Source: Selenomonas sputigena_A
Lineage (GTDB): Bacteria; Bacillota; Negativicutes; Selenomonadales; Selenomonadaceae
Assembly (NCBI RefSeq): GCF_051603425.1
Contig: NZ_CP194411.1
Location: 2,537,283-2,601,282 of the forward strand
Direction of reading: 5' to 3'
Length of the DNA stretch: 64,000 nt
Below the pieces are notes generated by a model that did no database searches, was not told the origin of the DNA, and saw only the letters and a program-made list of their open reading frames with translations. The position numbers and the translations under genes were made by a program. Positions 35,034-43,032 of this stretch are shown one piece after another; position 1 is the stretch's first letter; every line of letters starts with the position of its first letter.

Positions 35034-36293
35034 ATGGCACAAAGAACCATTGACACGACGGAGCGTCTGCCGCTCCTCCAAACCATTCCCTTGTCCCTGC
35101 AGCATCTTTTCGCCATGTTTGGCTCCACGGTGCTCGTGCCGATCCTCTTTCAGATCAATCCTGCGACGGTGCTTCTCTTCAACGGCATCGGCACGCTCTT
35201 TTATCTGATCCTCTGCAAGGGCAAAATCCCCGCTTACCTCGGATCGAGCTTCGCCTTCCTCTCCCCTGTATTCCTCGTGCTCACAAGCTACAGTTACGAA
35301 GCGGCGCTCGGCGGCTTCATCATCGTCGGCATCGTCTTTTGCCTGGTCAGTTTCATCATTCATGCCATCGGCACGAGCTGGATCGATGTGATCTTCCCCC
35401 CTGCTTCAATGGGCGCGATCGTCGCGGTCATCGGGCTTGAGCTGATGCCGACAGCGGCAAAAATGGCGGGGCTGACCGATGGCGATACCGATTCGACCGT
35501 GATTTTCGTTTCCGCAGCGACTCTTGCCGTAACCATCTTTGCTTCCATAGCGTTCCGCGGCTTCCTCGCCATCATCCCCATCCTCATCGGCGTCGTTTCC
35601 GGCTACGCCATCGCCTTTGCCGCAGGCCTCGTCGATCTCTCCTCCGTGGAAAGCGCCCCTTGGTTCGCCATTCCGACCATCTACACGCCAAAATTCGAAC
35701 TCGGCGCCATCCTCATCATCCTTCCCGCCTCTATCGTCGTCATCGTGGAACACATCGGCCATCTCATCGTGACAAACAACATTGTCGGGCGCAATCTCAC
35801 AAAGGATCCGGGGCTCGACCGCTCCCTCCTCGGCAACGGCATATCAACGATCTTCTCCGGTTTCTTCGGTTCGACGCCGAACACAACCTACGGGGAAAAC
35901 ATCGGCGTCCTGGCCATCACGAAAGTCTACTCGACCTGGGTCATCGGCGGTGCCGCCGTTTTCGCCGTCGCGCTCTCCTGCCTAGGCAAGCTGGCCGCAC
36001 TCATCCAGAGTATCCCCACGCCCGTCATGGGCGGCGTTTCCATGCTGCTTTTCGGCGTCATCGCCGCCTCAGGCATACGCATCCTCGTCGAATCCAAAGT
36101 GGATTACAGCAAGCCGGCGAACCTCCTCTTGACCTCCATCGTCATGGGCATCGGCGTATCAACCGCAAGCCTGTCCATCGGCACAGTGACGCTCAAGGGC
36201 ATGTCGCTCGCGACCATCATCGCCGTCGTTCTCTCGCTTTCCTTCCGCCTCATCTACGCCCTGCGCCGCAAAAAGGATGCGGGCAGGAAATGA
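35034..36293 (+). CDS. uraA: Uracil permease, NCS2 family (UraA-like)
   Basis: A 419-residue nucleobase:cation symporter-2 protein with about 14 hydrophobic segments. UraA-type features are SLQHLFAMFGSTVLVPILF at the N-terminus, PAYLGSSFAFLSPV, the substrate-region VEHIGHLIVTNNIVGRN, and GFFGSTPNTTYGENIGVLA. It should import uracil with protons. CAAAGGAG lies ten bases before the ATG. A structured leader precedes it. The next gene on this strand is about 1 kb away behind its own promoter, so this looks monocistronic. Confidence 0.93.
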   Translation: MAQRTIDTTERLPLLQTIPLSLQHLFAMFGSTVLVPILFQINPATVLLFNGIGTLFYLILCKGKIPAYLGSSFAFLSPVFLVLTSYSYEAALGGFIIVGIVFCLVSFIIHAIGTSWIDVIFPPASMGAIVAVIGLELMPTAAKMAGLTDGDTDSTVIFVSAATLAVTIFASIAFRGFLAIIPILIGVVSGYAIAFAAGLVDLSSVESAPWFAIPTIYTPKFELGAILIILPASIVVIVEHIGHLIVTNNIVGRNLTKDPGLDRSLLGNGISTIFSGFFGSTPNTTYGENIGVLAITKVYSTWVIGGAAVFAVALSCLGKLAALIQSIPTPVMGGVSMLLFGVIAASGIRILVESKVDYSKPANLLLTSIVMGIGVSTASLSIGTVTLKGMSLATIIAVVLSLSFRLIYALRRKKDAGRK

Positions 36294-36384
36294 CCTCTGT
36301 AAAAAAATTCCTCTGCTTCGTTTCCGCAAAGGCAGATTCCTTCGCATGCAAAATCGCCATGGTATTCATCCTTCCTCCGCTCAA

Positions 36385-36428
36385 CCGCGATGCCATAAGC
36401 CGCGATGCCATAAGCCGCGATGCCATAG
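36385..36428. repeat. Three tandem 15-bp direct repeats
   Basis: CCGCGATGCCATAAG occurs three times head to tail (36385, 36400, 36415; the last ends TAG). They lie in the roughly 330-base stretch between the uracil permease gene and the third riboswitch promoter. Short frames across them on both strands lack ribosome sites, so I see no gene here. Confidence 0.85.
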
Positions 36429-36625
36429 AACAAGCCTGTTTGTGCTTCATGCTCACGGCACGATCCCACCGGATGTTTTTAGTTGGTGCTTAAAAGCATA
36501 CCAAACGAACGCCGCTCATGCTGTTTTATTTTCTGCAGAAATGGATTTTTTGAAGCTCACAGCGGATTATGTATTGCAGCATCCAAGTCCAGCAAAACAT
36601 CTATAATCCTCGCCTGCGATACTCA

Positions 36626-36654
36626 TTGACAGTTAACTGCCTTTATGCTACCAT
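36626..36654 (+). promoter_or_regulatory. Promoter of the third cobalamin-riboswitch transcript
   Basis: TTGACA (36626-36631) and TACCAT (36649-36654) are 17 bases apart, the same boxes and spacing as the cbiK promoter. The aptamer starts about 20 bases later. Confidence 0.8.
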
Positions 36655-36671
36655 AAAAAAGAATTATATAG

Positions 36672-36998
36672 TTGGATTAGGTGTCATGGAACATCACAGA
36701 TAAAACAACGCCCTCTGCTGCAGCGTTTTTCTTTCAGCAAAGAAACGAGCTGCACAAAGCGGAAGAAGCCTGCTGCAGCAAGCACGAAATTTATCGACGA
36801 TGCCATGGCTTAATAGGGAATTTGGTATATGCCAAAGCGGTCACGCCACTGTAACAGGGAGCAAATCTGCAGGAAGATACGAAAGATCTTCAGTCACTGG
36901 GAAAATCCCCCGGGAAGGCGCAGAGGAGCTATGAACTGGAGCCAGGAGAACTGCCTAATCGACAATCACCGCTTGACCTGCGAGCGACGGGGACGGGG
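36672..36998 (+). promoter_or_regulatory. Cobalamin riboswitch with a long P3 insertion
   Basis: The aptamer core is present: AGGTGTC, GGCTTAATAGGGAA, AGCGGTCACGCCACTGTAAC, CACTGGGAAAA and GAGCCAGGAGAACTGCC. The other two copies here close the segment after GGTGTC with a GCAA loop. This one opens into a CATGG/CCATG stem carrying about 110 extra bases (about 36690-36805) that themselves contain hairpins. It controls the binding lipoprotein and methyltransferase genes. Confidence 0.93.
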
Positions 36999-37050
36999 AT
37001 TTTGCAAAAAGCATAGGCAGATGCTATGTCCGAACATCTCGGATGCAGAT

Positions 37051-37113
37051 CCTTACACCCCCCGCCAGTCGGTCTGTGTCCCTTGGGCTTGACCGATTGG
37101 CGGGGGTGTAAGG
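37051..37113 (+). repeat. Long 23-bp inverted repeat in the riboswitch leader
   Basis: Arms 37051-37074 and 37091-37113 (CCTTACACCCCC.. and ..GGGGGTGTAAGG) pair with one bulge and one G:U, around a 16-base loop. No T-run follows, so it is not a standard terminator. It lies between the aptamer and the terminator and may be part of the switching platform. Confidence 0.75.
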
Positions 37114-37183
37114 ACGGTGCACAATGCCCATGAAGTGGGTATGGGTGCGTGTAGTTTCCCGGCCAAATGCTGCAAAAGCAAAG

Positions 37184-37218
37184 CCTCCTTTCCGTTCCAT
37201 GCGGAAAGGAGGTTTTTT
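37184..37218 (+). terminator. Riboswitch expression-platform terminator
   Basis: A perfect 11-base-pair stem (CCTCCTTTCCG/CGGAAAGGAGG) with a seven-base loop is followed by TTTTTT, about 80 bases before the binding-protein start. This leader has one such terminator, unlike the tandem pairs of the other two. Confidence 0.88.
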
Positions 37219-37301
37219 ATGGCTTGATTGCCGTAAGCGAATTTTCCCGTTTATTTTATTGATGTATTCCATGATTTGTATCAGCAAATGAGGTGCCATT
37301 T

Positions 37302-38465
37302 ATGTTTCAAACAAAAAAGTATGCACTCGCGATCATCTTTTTGTTGCTGACCAGCATGATTTTCACAGCCTGCGGCGGAGCGCAAAAAGAGGCCGAAGAA
37401 AACAGTGCGAACACAAAACCGATTGAAATCACGGATGTCTCCGGACAGACGATCACCTTGAAAAAACCTGCGAAGCGAGTAGTAGTGCAGTGGAGCGGCT
37501 CAGGCGGCGCGTTTATCACGATGGCGGCACTAGCAGGGAAAGACATTACCAATCTCATCGTCGGCATTGACCCTTCACTGAAAGAATATCGTGCCGACAT
37601 GTGGAACCAATTCAAAAAGGATCTTCCTGAATTGGAAAAAATTCCTACCATCGGTTCCGTGAGCGAAAAATCTTTCGATACGGAAAAAGTTCTCTCCTTG
37701 AACCCGGATGTCATCTTCATTCCTATGGATATGAAAGCGCAGTACGACGCAGATGTGAAGCCCAAAATCGATGCAGCCGGGATTCCGACCATTTATATTG
37801 ACTACCATGCGGAAAAACTTGAAAGCCACCAGCGTTCCATTGAAGCCATCGGCAAAGCGCTGGGAAAAGAGGAGCGCGCAGAAGAAATCAAACAATTTTA
37901 CACGGAGCATCTGACCAATGTCATCAACCGTGTTCAAAAACTCAGCAAACCCAAGCCGACCGTGTATATAGAAACAGGCATGGAAGGTCCGGAAGCCTTT
38001 GGCTACGCCTATAACAGCAATTATTCCTGGGGCGCCATGGCGACGTTATGCGGCGGCGACATCATCACCAAAGATGTAATCGCCACTGCAGGACCGGTCA
38101 ATCCTGAATTTGTCTTGGAAAAGGATCCCGAGATCATTATGATCATGGGCTCCTATTGGCCTAAGAAACCGACCTCCATGCGCCTCGGCTTTGAGACGGA
38201 TGAAGCGCATTCCCAGCAGCTCTTGAAAGCGTTCACGCAGCGCGAGGGCTGGAGTAATCTGAAAGCCGTCAAGAACCACCAGGTCTATTCGGTGCATCAC
38301 GGCTTGGCCCGCGAGGTCTATGACTGCGCCGTGTTCGAGTATCTCGCAAAGACGTATTACCCCGAGGAATTTAAGGATGTCGACCCGGAAGGAACACTCA
38401 AGGAATTCTACGAAAAATTCCTGCCGTTCTCTTACGGCGGCATATGGTTCATGCACTTGAACTAA
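37302..38465 (+). CDS. Cobalamin-riboswitch-controlled ABC substrate-binding lipoprotein
   Basis: A 387-residue binding protein of the iron-siderophore/cobalamin family. The signal ends in a lipobox IFTAC (Cys24). The first lobe begins ITDVSGQTITLKKPAKRVVV; the second contains PEFVLEKDPEIIMIMGSYW and a C-terminal VYSVHHGLAREVYDCAVFEY. The ATG at 37302 has GAGGTG seven bases upstream; a GTG three codons earlier is possible but less likely. No permease or ATPase gene follows, so it may feed the importer encoded at 19.8-21.6 kb or a system elsewhere. Regulation suggests a corrinoid or cobalt-linked cargo. Confidence 0.9.
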   Translation: MFQTKKYALAIIFLLLTSMIFTACGGAQKEAEENSANTKPIEITDVSGQTITLKKPAKRVVVQWSGSGGAFITMAALAGKDITNLIVGIDPSLKEYRADMWNQFKKDLPELEKIPTIGSVSEKSFDTEKVLSLNPDVIFIPMDMKAQYDADVKPKIDAAGIPTIYIDYHAEKLESHQRSIEAIGKALGKEERAEEIKQFYTEHLTNVINRVQKLSKPKPTVYIETGMEGPEAFGYAYNSNYSWGAMATLCGGDIITKDVIATAGPVNPEFVLEKDPEIIMIMGSYWPKKPTSMRLGFETDEAHSQQLLKAFTQREGWSNLKAVKNHQVYSVHHGLAREVYDCAVFEYLAKTYYPEEFKDVDPEGTLKEFYEKFLPFSYGGIWFMHLN

Positions 38466-38481
38466 AGAAAGGGTTTTCACG

Positions 38482-39315
38482 ATGGATGGACATCAAGAAA
38501 CAAATTTTGCATTTTGGAATGCTCGATGGAAACAAAACTATGTCGAACGAGAACAGCGCATACGCGCAAACCCGCAGTTGGATTATTGGGACAAGCGTGC
38601 GCGGGATTTTTCCTTGATGCGTAAGAGCAACGATTATGATTTCGGCAGAAAAGTCTATGCCTCCCTGCATCATATTCTAAGCCCGGATGCAACGATGCTG
38701 GACATCGGCGCAGGCCCCGGAACTTTTACCATCCCCTTTGCACAAAAAATCAAATTTGCAACAGCCGTCGAGCCATCTAAAGGAATGGTTTCGGTCTTGA
38801 AAGAAAATGCTCAAGAAGCAGGCGTGCATAATTTCACCATCATCGAGGAACTGCTGCAGGATCTCCCGTCCGGGAATTCTCCTGCCTTCCAATTTGATCT
38901 CGTAGCAATTTCGCTCGTCTTGTGGATGTTCCAAGATGTATGGCCGCGCATCGTACAGATGGAGAGTTATGCCAAAGGACACTGCGCCATCGTTGCCGGC
39001 ATACCGGACCGCAGGAATCCAAAAACAGCGAACAAAGCGGATGTGGATGAGTTCCAAATCCTCTGCAACATGCTTATTTCCCAAGGGCGCTTCCCCAATG
39101 TAAGCATCATCAACTATCAGTGCGAACGCACGGTGGAAGATGAAATACAGTGCAGAAAAATCATATACGAACAGTATGAGCAGGACATGACTGCAGAGGC
39201 AGAAGAAAAAATCCGGCAGGAAGTCCTTGCCAAAGCCAAGGACGGCATGTGCTTGATCTCCTCCAGATCGGCTGTTATTTGGTGGAATCCGCAAGATATT
39301 GTTCCTGTAAGCTGA
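38482..39315 (+). CDS. SAM-dependent methyltransferase in the B12-riboswitch operon
   Basis: A 277-residue class I methyltransferase. The SAM-binding motif MLDIGAGPGTFTIPFA (DIGAGPG at 74-80) is followed by an acidic VEPSKGM at the end of the second strand and DLVAISLVLWMF around motif II. The N-terminal 60 residues are charged (FWNARWKQNYVEREQRIRAN) and unlike CbiE, CbiF, CbiH, CbiL or CobA, so it is not an obvious corrin-ring methylase. It starts 16 bases after the binding-lipoprotein gene and shares its riboswitch. Substrate unknown; modification of an imported corrinoid or its lower ligand is only a possibility. Confidence 0.85.
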   Translation: MDGHQETNFAFWNARWKQNYVEREQRIRANPQLDYWDKRARDFSLMRKSNDYDFGRKVYASLHHILSPDATMLDIGAGPGTFTIPFAQKIKFATAVEPSKGMVSVLKENAQEAGVHNFTIIEELLQDLPSGNSPAFQFDLVAISLVLWMFQDVWPRIVQMESYAKGHCAIVAGIPDRRNPKTANKADVDEFQILCNMLISQGRFPNVSIINYQCERTVEDEIQCRKIIYEQYEQDMTAEAEEKIRQEVLAKAKDGMCLISSRSAVIWWNPQDIVPVS

Positions 39316-39382
39316 GGAAACACGGATACGTTCGCTCCCCATCGCCGCGCATCTGGGCGAGTTCATTCCAAAGAGTTCATAA

Positions 39383-39450
39383 ATATTGAGCCGTAAGAGA
39401 TACGCAAAGAAATCTGCAAAAGATTTTTGCGGCCTCTTACGGCTCAATAT
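39383..39450. terminator. Perfect 17-bp inverted repeat after the methyltransferase gene
   Basis: ATATTGAGCCGTAAGAG (39383-39399) and CTCTTACGGCTCAATAT (39434-39450) are perfect inverted arms around 34 bases. CGTTTTATAA follows on the plus strand. It sits between convergent genes and may act as a terminator in both directions. Confidence 0.6.
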
Positions 39451-39554
39451 CGTTTTATAAACCGGAGAAAGAATCTGCACAGAAGAAATCCGGAGCAGCT
39501 GAATATGCTTTTTTAAGCCTGCAGCTCACGAACAAACAACTGCGAATGCGGCGG

Positions 39555-40910
39555 CTACATGAGCCCCATCACGAGAATCGCGCCGACAACGAGCGGCAGA
39601 ACATAGGCAAAGTAGCCGCGTGCCCAGTTGGGAATCTTCAATCCCTTGCCCATATTGGCTTCCGCATAGAAATTTTTCCAACCCCAGCCAAAGCTGTGCA
39701 TAGAGTACAGCACGAATACGAGTGCGCCGCCCGGAAGCAAAATGTTGCTCACGATAAAATCCTCCAGATCGAGGAAGCTGCTCTCTCCGCCCATAGGATG
39801 CACACCTGCGAGAAGATTGAAGCCAAGGGCACACGGGAGCGACAAAAGCAAAAGGAGCACGCCGTTCACAAAACCTGCCTTTTTGCGGCTCCAACCCGTG
39901 AGATCCATCGTGCAGGCCATGATGTTTTCAAAAACGGCCAACACTGTCGAAAAGGCCGCAAACGACATGAAGATGAAGAAAAGGCTGCCCCAGATCACGC
40001 CGCCGGACATGTGGTTAAAAATATTCGGCAGCGTGATGAAGATAAGACCCGGCCCGCTTCCCGGCTCCACGCCATAAGCGAAGCAGGCAGGAATGATGAT
40101 AAGTCCCGATGTGATTGCCACGAAAGTGTCAAGAAGCGCAACATTGACGGACTCGCCCAGAAGCGCATTGTTTTTCGGGATATAGCTGCCGAAGATCGCC
40201 ATGGCGCCGATACCGAGACTCAGCGTAAAGAACGCCTGATTCATTGCTGCAACGATGACATTCGTAAAACCGATTTCCTCCATCTTGGCGAGATCGGGCT
40301 GGAGATAAAAAACAACCCCTTCTCTCGCGCCGTCAAGAAATACGCTGTTGGCAGCGAGCACAACCATGATGATGAGCAGCATCACCATCATGACTTTCGT
40401 GACACGCTCCAACCCTGACTGCAGTCCATGAGAGCAGATGAGGATGCCGCTGATGACAACAATGGCCATGGGTACGACCTGCAAAACAGGATCCGCGAGC
40501 ATCGCGCCGAAGGCACCTGCAATGGCCTTTGGCTCAAGCCCTGTGAAAGCGCCGCGCGCCGTTTGGTAGAAGTAAAGAAGCATCCAGCCCGCAACTGTCG
40601 TATAGAACATCATGAGCAAAACACAGCCGAGCCAACAGGCATAACCATGCCAGTGCCATCCCCACTTCTCCGGCGTAAGCCTCTGGTACATGCGCACCGG
40701 ACTGCGGCGCGCCGCGCGCCCGAGAGAAAATTCCATCGTCATGACGGGGATGCCAAGTACGATGAGAAAAAAGAGATAGAGCAGTACAAATGCACCGCCC
40801 CCATTCGCCCCAACGAGATAGGGGAACTTCCAGACATTGCCGATGCCGATAGCACAGCCGGCGCTGATAAGAATAAAACCAAAGCGGCTCTTGAGCGTTT
40901 CTCGCGCCAT
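39555..40910 (-). CDS. Sodium:neurotransmitter symporter (SNF/NSS) family transporter
   Basis: A 451-residue NSS-family protein. The first helix carries the sodium/substrate-binding signature SAGCAIGIGNVWKFPYLVGANGG, followed by GIPVMTMEFSLGRAARRSP. Other family segments are AFFTLSLGIGAMAIFGSYI and PNIFNHMSGGVIWGSLFF. Eleven or twelve membrane helices are likely. Bacterial members import amino acids with sodium; the exact substrate cannot be read from the sequence. It is convergent with the methyltransferase gene, from which the long inverted repeat separates it. Confidence 0.93.
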   Translation of the reverse strand: MARETLKSRFGFILISAGCAIGIGNVWKFPYLVGANGGGAFVLLYLFFLIVLGIPVMTMEFSLGRAARRSPVRMYQRLTPEKWGWHWHGYACWLGCVLLMMFYTTVAGWMLLYFYQTARGAFTGLEPKAIAGAFGAMLADPVLQVVPMAIVVISGILICSHGLQSGLERVTKVMMVMLLIIMVVLAANSVFLDGAREGVVFYLQPDLAKMEEIGFTNVIVAAMNQAFFTLSLGIGAMAIFGSYIPKNNALLGESVNVALLDTFVAITSGLIIIPACFAYGVEPGSGPGLIFITLPNIFNHMSGGVIWGSLFFIFMSFAAFSTVLAVFENIMACTMDLTGWSRKKAGFVNGVLLLLLSLPCALGFNLLAGVHPMGGESSFLDLEDFIVSNILLPGGALVFVLYSMHSFGWGWKNFYAEANMGKGLKIPNWARGYFAYVLPLVVGAILVMGLM

Positions 40911-41026
40911 GATAAGACCTCCTGCAATAATAATAGGTAAGGCACAGCCGGCCGCGCCGACTGCGCCTTACCATTATATCATATACGGCAAGCCTGTAAA
41001 ACAGGCTGTACGGCACAATCATTCCG

Positions 41027-41425
41027 TCAGGAAGCCTGCGGCAGTTCCACCCCCTTCACCTTAAGGATCCTTATCCCGCTGATCCCATACTTCATGCAGC
41101 GCACCTTGCCGCCCTGCCCCTCCTGAAAGTAACGATAAGGAACGGCAGAAAACACCAGATGCGACCCCGGCTTGAGCATCTCGGAAAATTCCTCGTAATT
41201 GCAAAAATCATCGAGCTTCGTCCAAATATGCCGGCAAACATTCATCCCAAAAGACGTGGCCAGATCCCGCAGCAATATGGTCGGCTGCGGCCTCTGCGCC
41301 CTCAGCTTCGTCCTGCCATAGGAAACGAGCGTTGCGGCAAAAACAACAGCCGATCCTTCATACTCGGCAAGCCTCCGCCTTTCCTCCACAGTCTTCTTTT
41401 CCGCCTTCTTCATCATCTTACTCAT
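41027..41425 (-). CDS. Hypothetical protein
   Basis: A 132-residue frame starting MSKMMKKAEKKTVEERRR, with a charged N-terminus and a mixed hydrophobic core (AVVFAATLVSYGRTKLRAQR, LATSFGMNVCRHIWTKLDDF, SHLVFSAVPYRYF). I do not recognise the family. There is no signal peptide or membrane helix. It stands alone between the symporter gene and tRNA-Leu. GGAGGTGCGG precedes the first ATG candidates, supporting translation. Confidence 0.6.
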   Translation of the reverse strand: MSKMMKKAEKKTVEERRRLAEYEGSAVVFAATLVSYGRTKLRAQRPQPTILLRDLATSFGMNVCRHIWTKLDDFCNYEEFSEMLKPGSHLVFSAVPYRYFQEGQGGKVRCMKYGISGIRILKVKGVELPQAS

Positions 41426-41620
41426 GATCCGCACCTCCCATACCGCATCACTTTTCCGGCAATCATCACATCACGTCATTTCCTTTTCTCATCCGGCACA
41501 TCATCTGCTTTCATTATACGCGTCTTTTCCCATATTCTTCGTCAAAAAAACTGCGATGATACGCGTGTGGACGTATGTACAGAACGTTTGGCCTCACTCG
41601 CGGAAAACGCATTGGCAGGC

Positions 41621-41649
41621 TTGACAAACGCTCATGATGATGGTATCAT
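41621..41649 (+). promoter_or_regulatory. Promoter of tRNA-Leu
   Basis: TTGACA (41621-41626) and TATCAT (41644-41649) are 17 bases apart and end 21 bases before the tRNA. Confidence 0.82.
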
Positions 41650-41670
41650 CCCTTTGTTGACAAATTTCAT

Positions 41671-41757
41671 GCCGAAGTGGCGGAATTGGCAGACGCACTT
41701 GACTCAAAATCAAGCGTAGTTCCCTACGTGCCGGTTCAAGTCCGGCCTTCGGCACCA
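41671..41757 (+). tRNA. tRNA-Leu (anticodon CAA), CCA encoded
   Basis: An 87-base class II tRNA. The acceptor stem GCCGAAG pairs with CTTCGGC, followed by A and CCA. The anticodon stem CTTGA/TCAAG encloses CTCAAAA, giving anticodon CAA. A long variable arm (CGTAGTTCCCTACG) and GGTTCAAGTCC T-loop are present. Its 3' half is the target of the small integrated element that follows. Confidence 0.96.
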
Positions 41758-41801
41758 TAAAAAACACAAGGCTTCCGAGCATTTCGCCCGGAAGCCTTTT
41801 T
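41708..41801 (+). repeat. Left attachment repeat (tRNA-Leu 3' half plus terminator)
   Basis: The 94-bp repeat starts AATCAAGCGTAGTTCC inside the anticodon stem and runs into the T-run of the terminator. It matches 43431-43524 with T/C and G/T differences at two sites. Confidence 0.88.
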
Positions 41802-41802
41802 T
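41770..41802 (+). terminator. tRNA-Leu terminator
   Basis: GGCTTCCG/CGGAAGCC with an 11-base loop followed by TTTTTT. A copy follows the right attachment repeat. Confidence 0.9.
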
Positions 41803-41854
41803 ATATGTATTTTTATTTTGACAGCTTCTACATTTTCCCATTCTATAAAACCGC

Positions 41855-41962
41855 TTAGTTACGACAGAACGTAGCGCGATCGATACCAAGTAGAGACGTC
41901 ATCTGATCGGCATTAACTTTATGCTCAACCATACGCCCCCGTAACTTGTTTATGTTTACCAT
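41855..41962 (-). pseudogene. Truncated Cro-like helix-turn-helix gene
   Basis: From the ATG at 41962 (GGAG upstream) only 35 residues are encoded: MVNINKLRGRMVEHKVNADQ then MTSLLGIDRATFCRN and stop. This matches the start of small phage regulators of the kind NINKLRGKIVE...LAELIGIDRSTFYRK, but stops in the recognition helix. It diverges from the repressor gene, as cro does from cI, and shares the operator region. Longer frames upstream read through the operators and are not credible. The stop lies 50 bases from the left attachment repeat, so loss of the rest may date from deletion of the element's body. Confidence 0.65.
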
Positions 41963-41970
41963 AGGATCAT

Positions 41971-42002
41971 CTCCACATATCGCATATATGCGATATGTGG
42001 AG
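41971..42002. promoter_or_regulatory. Perfect 32-bp palindromic operator between cro-like and repressor genes
   Basis: A fully symmetrical 32-base palindrome centred on TCGCATATATGCGA, with flanking CTCCACATA/TATGTGGAG arms. It overlaps the leader of the cro-like gene and is likely bound by the adjacent repressor. Confidence 0.75.
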
Positions 42003-42040
42003 ATGAAATACGACATCCTTGCTCTGATGTCAAGATGTTT

Positions 42041-42075
42041 TTCGCAATAAACGCGAAAATATTGCATATCTGCGA
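42041..42075. promoter_or_regulatory. Two further operator-like half-palindromes upstream of the repressor
   Basis: TTCGCAATAAACGCGAA (42041-42057) and TTGCATATCTGCGA (42062-42075) resemble the core TCGCATATATGCGA of the nearby palindrome. Together they suggest a three-site operator as in lambdoid switches. Confidence 0.6.
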
Positions 42076-42111
42076 AAAAAATGATACGATCAATAGCAGG
42101 AGGTGTCCACT

Positions 42112-42741
42112 ATGACTATAGGCAGTCGAATACGAGAATATAGAAAGAAATTAGACCTATCCGTTGATGATGTTGCTGAAAAGCTCGGGAAAAATCGAGC
42201 AACCGTCTATCGTTATGAAAGTGATGATATCGAAAATCTACCAGCAACAGTGTTGGAGCCTCTTGCAAAAATCTTGCAGACAACTCCTGCTGAGCTAATG
42301 GGGTGGAAAAAAGATTCAGTGGCTGACCTTTCCTCCATCCCAAACATATTCCCGCTCAAAACAAAAAAAGTCCCCCTGCTTGGCACCATCGCGGCGGACG
42401 TGCCAATTTACGCGGAGGAGAACTTTGACGGGCATCGCGAAAGAACGAAAGGTGTTCGTGCGGATTTCTGTCTAAAAATCAAGGGCGACAGCATGATCGG
42501 CGCGCGTATCAATGACGGCGACATCATTTTTATCCATAAACAGCCCGACGTAGAAAACGGCGAGATCGCCGCCGTGTTGATCGACGGCGAAGCAACGCTG
42601 AAACGGATTTACAAAAAAAACGACTCTCTGGTCTTGCAAGCCGAAAACCCGAAATACGCCCCGATCATCTGCTCTGCAAAAACCTGTGACGAGTGCATCA
42701 TCATGGGCAAAGCCGTCGCTTTCCAGAGCGATGTTGTGTAA
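42112..42741 (+). CDS. LexA/CI-type repressor (HTH plus S24 peptidase)
   Basis: A 209-residue self-cleaving phage-type repressor. The N-terminal helix-turn-helix spans about residues 6-62 (REYRKKLDLSVDDVAEKLGK, NRATVYRYESDD). A linker holds a probable cleavage site in LLGTIAADVP (around Ala94-Ala95). The C-terminal S24 peptidase domain has the nucleophile in KIKGDSMIGARINDGD (Ser127) and the general-base lysine in ATLKRIY (Lys164). The ATG at 42112 is chosen over an upstream GTG because AGGAGG lies eight bases before it. It diverges from the truncated cro-like gene. RecA-triggered self-cleavage would be expected from the family. Confidence 0.93.
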   Translation: MTIGSRIREYRKKLDLSVDDVAEKLGKNRATVYRYESDDIENLPATVLEPLAKILQTTPAELMGWKKDSVADLSSIPNIFPLKTKKVPLLGTIAADVPIYAEENFDGHRERTKGVRADFCLKIKGDSMIGARINDGDIIFIHKQPDVENGEIAAVLIDGEATLKRIYKKNDSLVLQAENPKYAPIICSAKTCDECIIMGKAVAFQSDVV

Positions 42742-42771
42742 CCGCCTGTCAAGCGCCGAAAGGAGTGACCT

Positions 42772-43020
42772 ATGAACATTGAATTTTCACGCTCCGCGCT
42801 AAAATTCCTCCAATCCACCGACCGCCCCACGCGCGAACGAATCAAAGCAGGAATCCTCGGCTTGATCCAGCAGCCGCCCATCGGTGATATAAAGACACTG
42901 CAAGGATGGAATCCTCACGCATACCGTCTGCGGGTTGGGAAGTACCGTATCATCTATGAAGTCGTATCGGATGTCCTTCGCATCCTCAATATCGGTTCTC
43001 GTGGTGACATCTACAAATAA
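42772..43020 (+). CDS. RelE/ParE-family toxin
   Basis: An 82-residue RelE-superfamily protein: IEFSRSALKFLQSTDRPTRE, then LIQQPPIGDIKTLQGWNPHA, YRLRVGKYRIIYEVVSDVLR and a final ILNIGSRGDIYK. The basic YRLRVGKYRIIY strand and C-terminal GSRGDIYK are where RelE toxins carry their catalytic or mRNA-binding residues. AAAGGAG precedes the ATG. The partner antitoxin gene follows after 12 bases, a reversed order known from HigBA-type systems. It lies within the integrated element. Confidence 0.88.
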   Translation: MNIEFSRSALKFLQSTDRPTRERIKAGILGLIQQPPIGDIKTLQGWNPHAYRLRVGKYRIIYEVVSDVLRILNIGSRGDIYK

Positions 43021-43032
43021 GGAGGCTATGAC

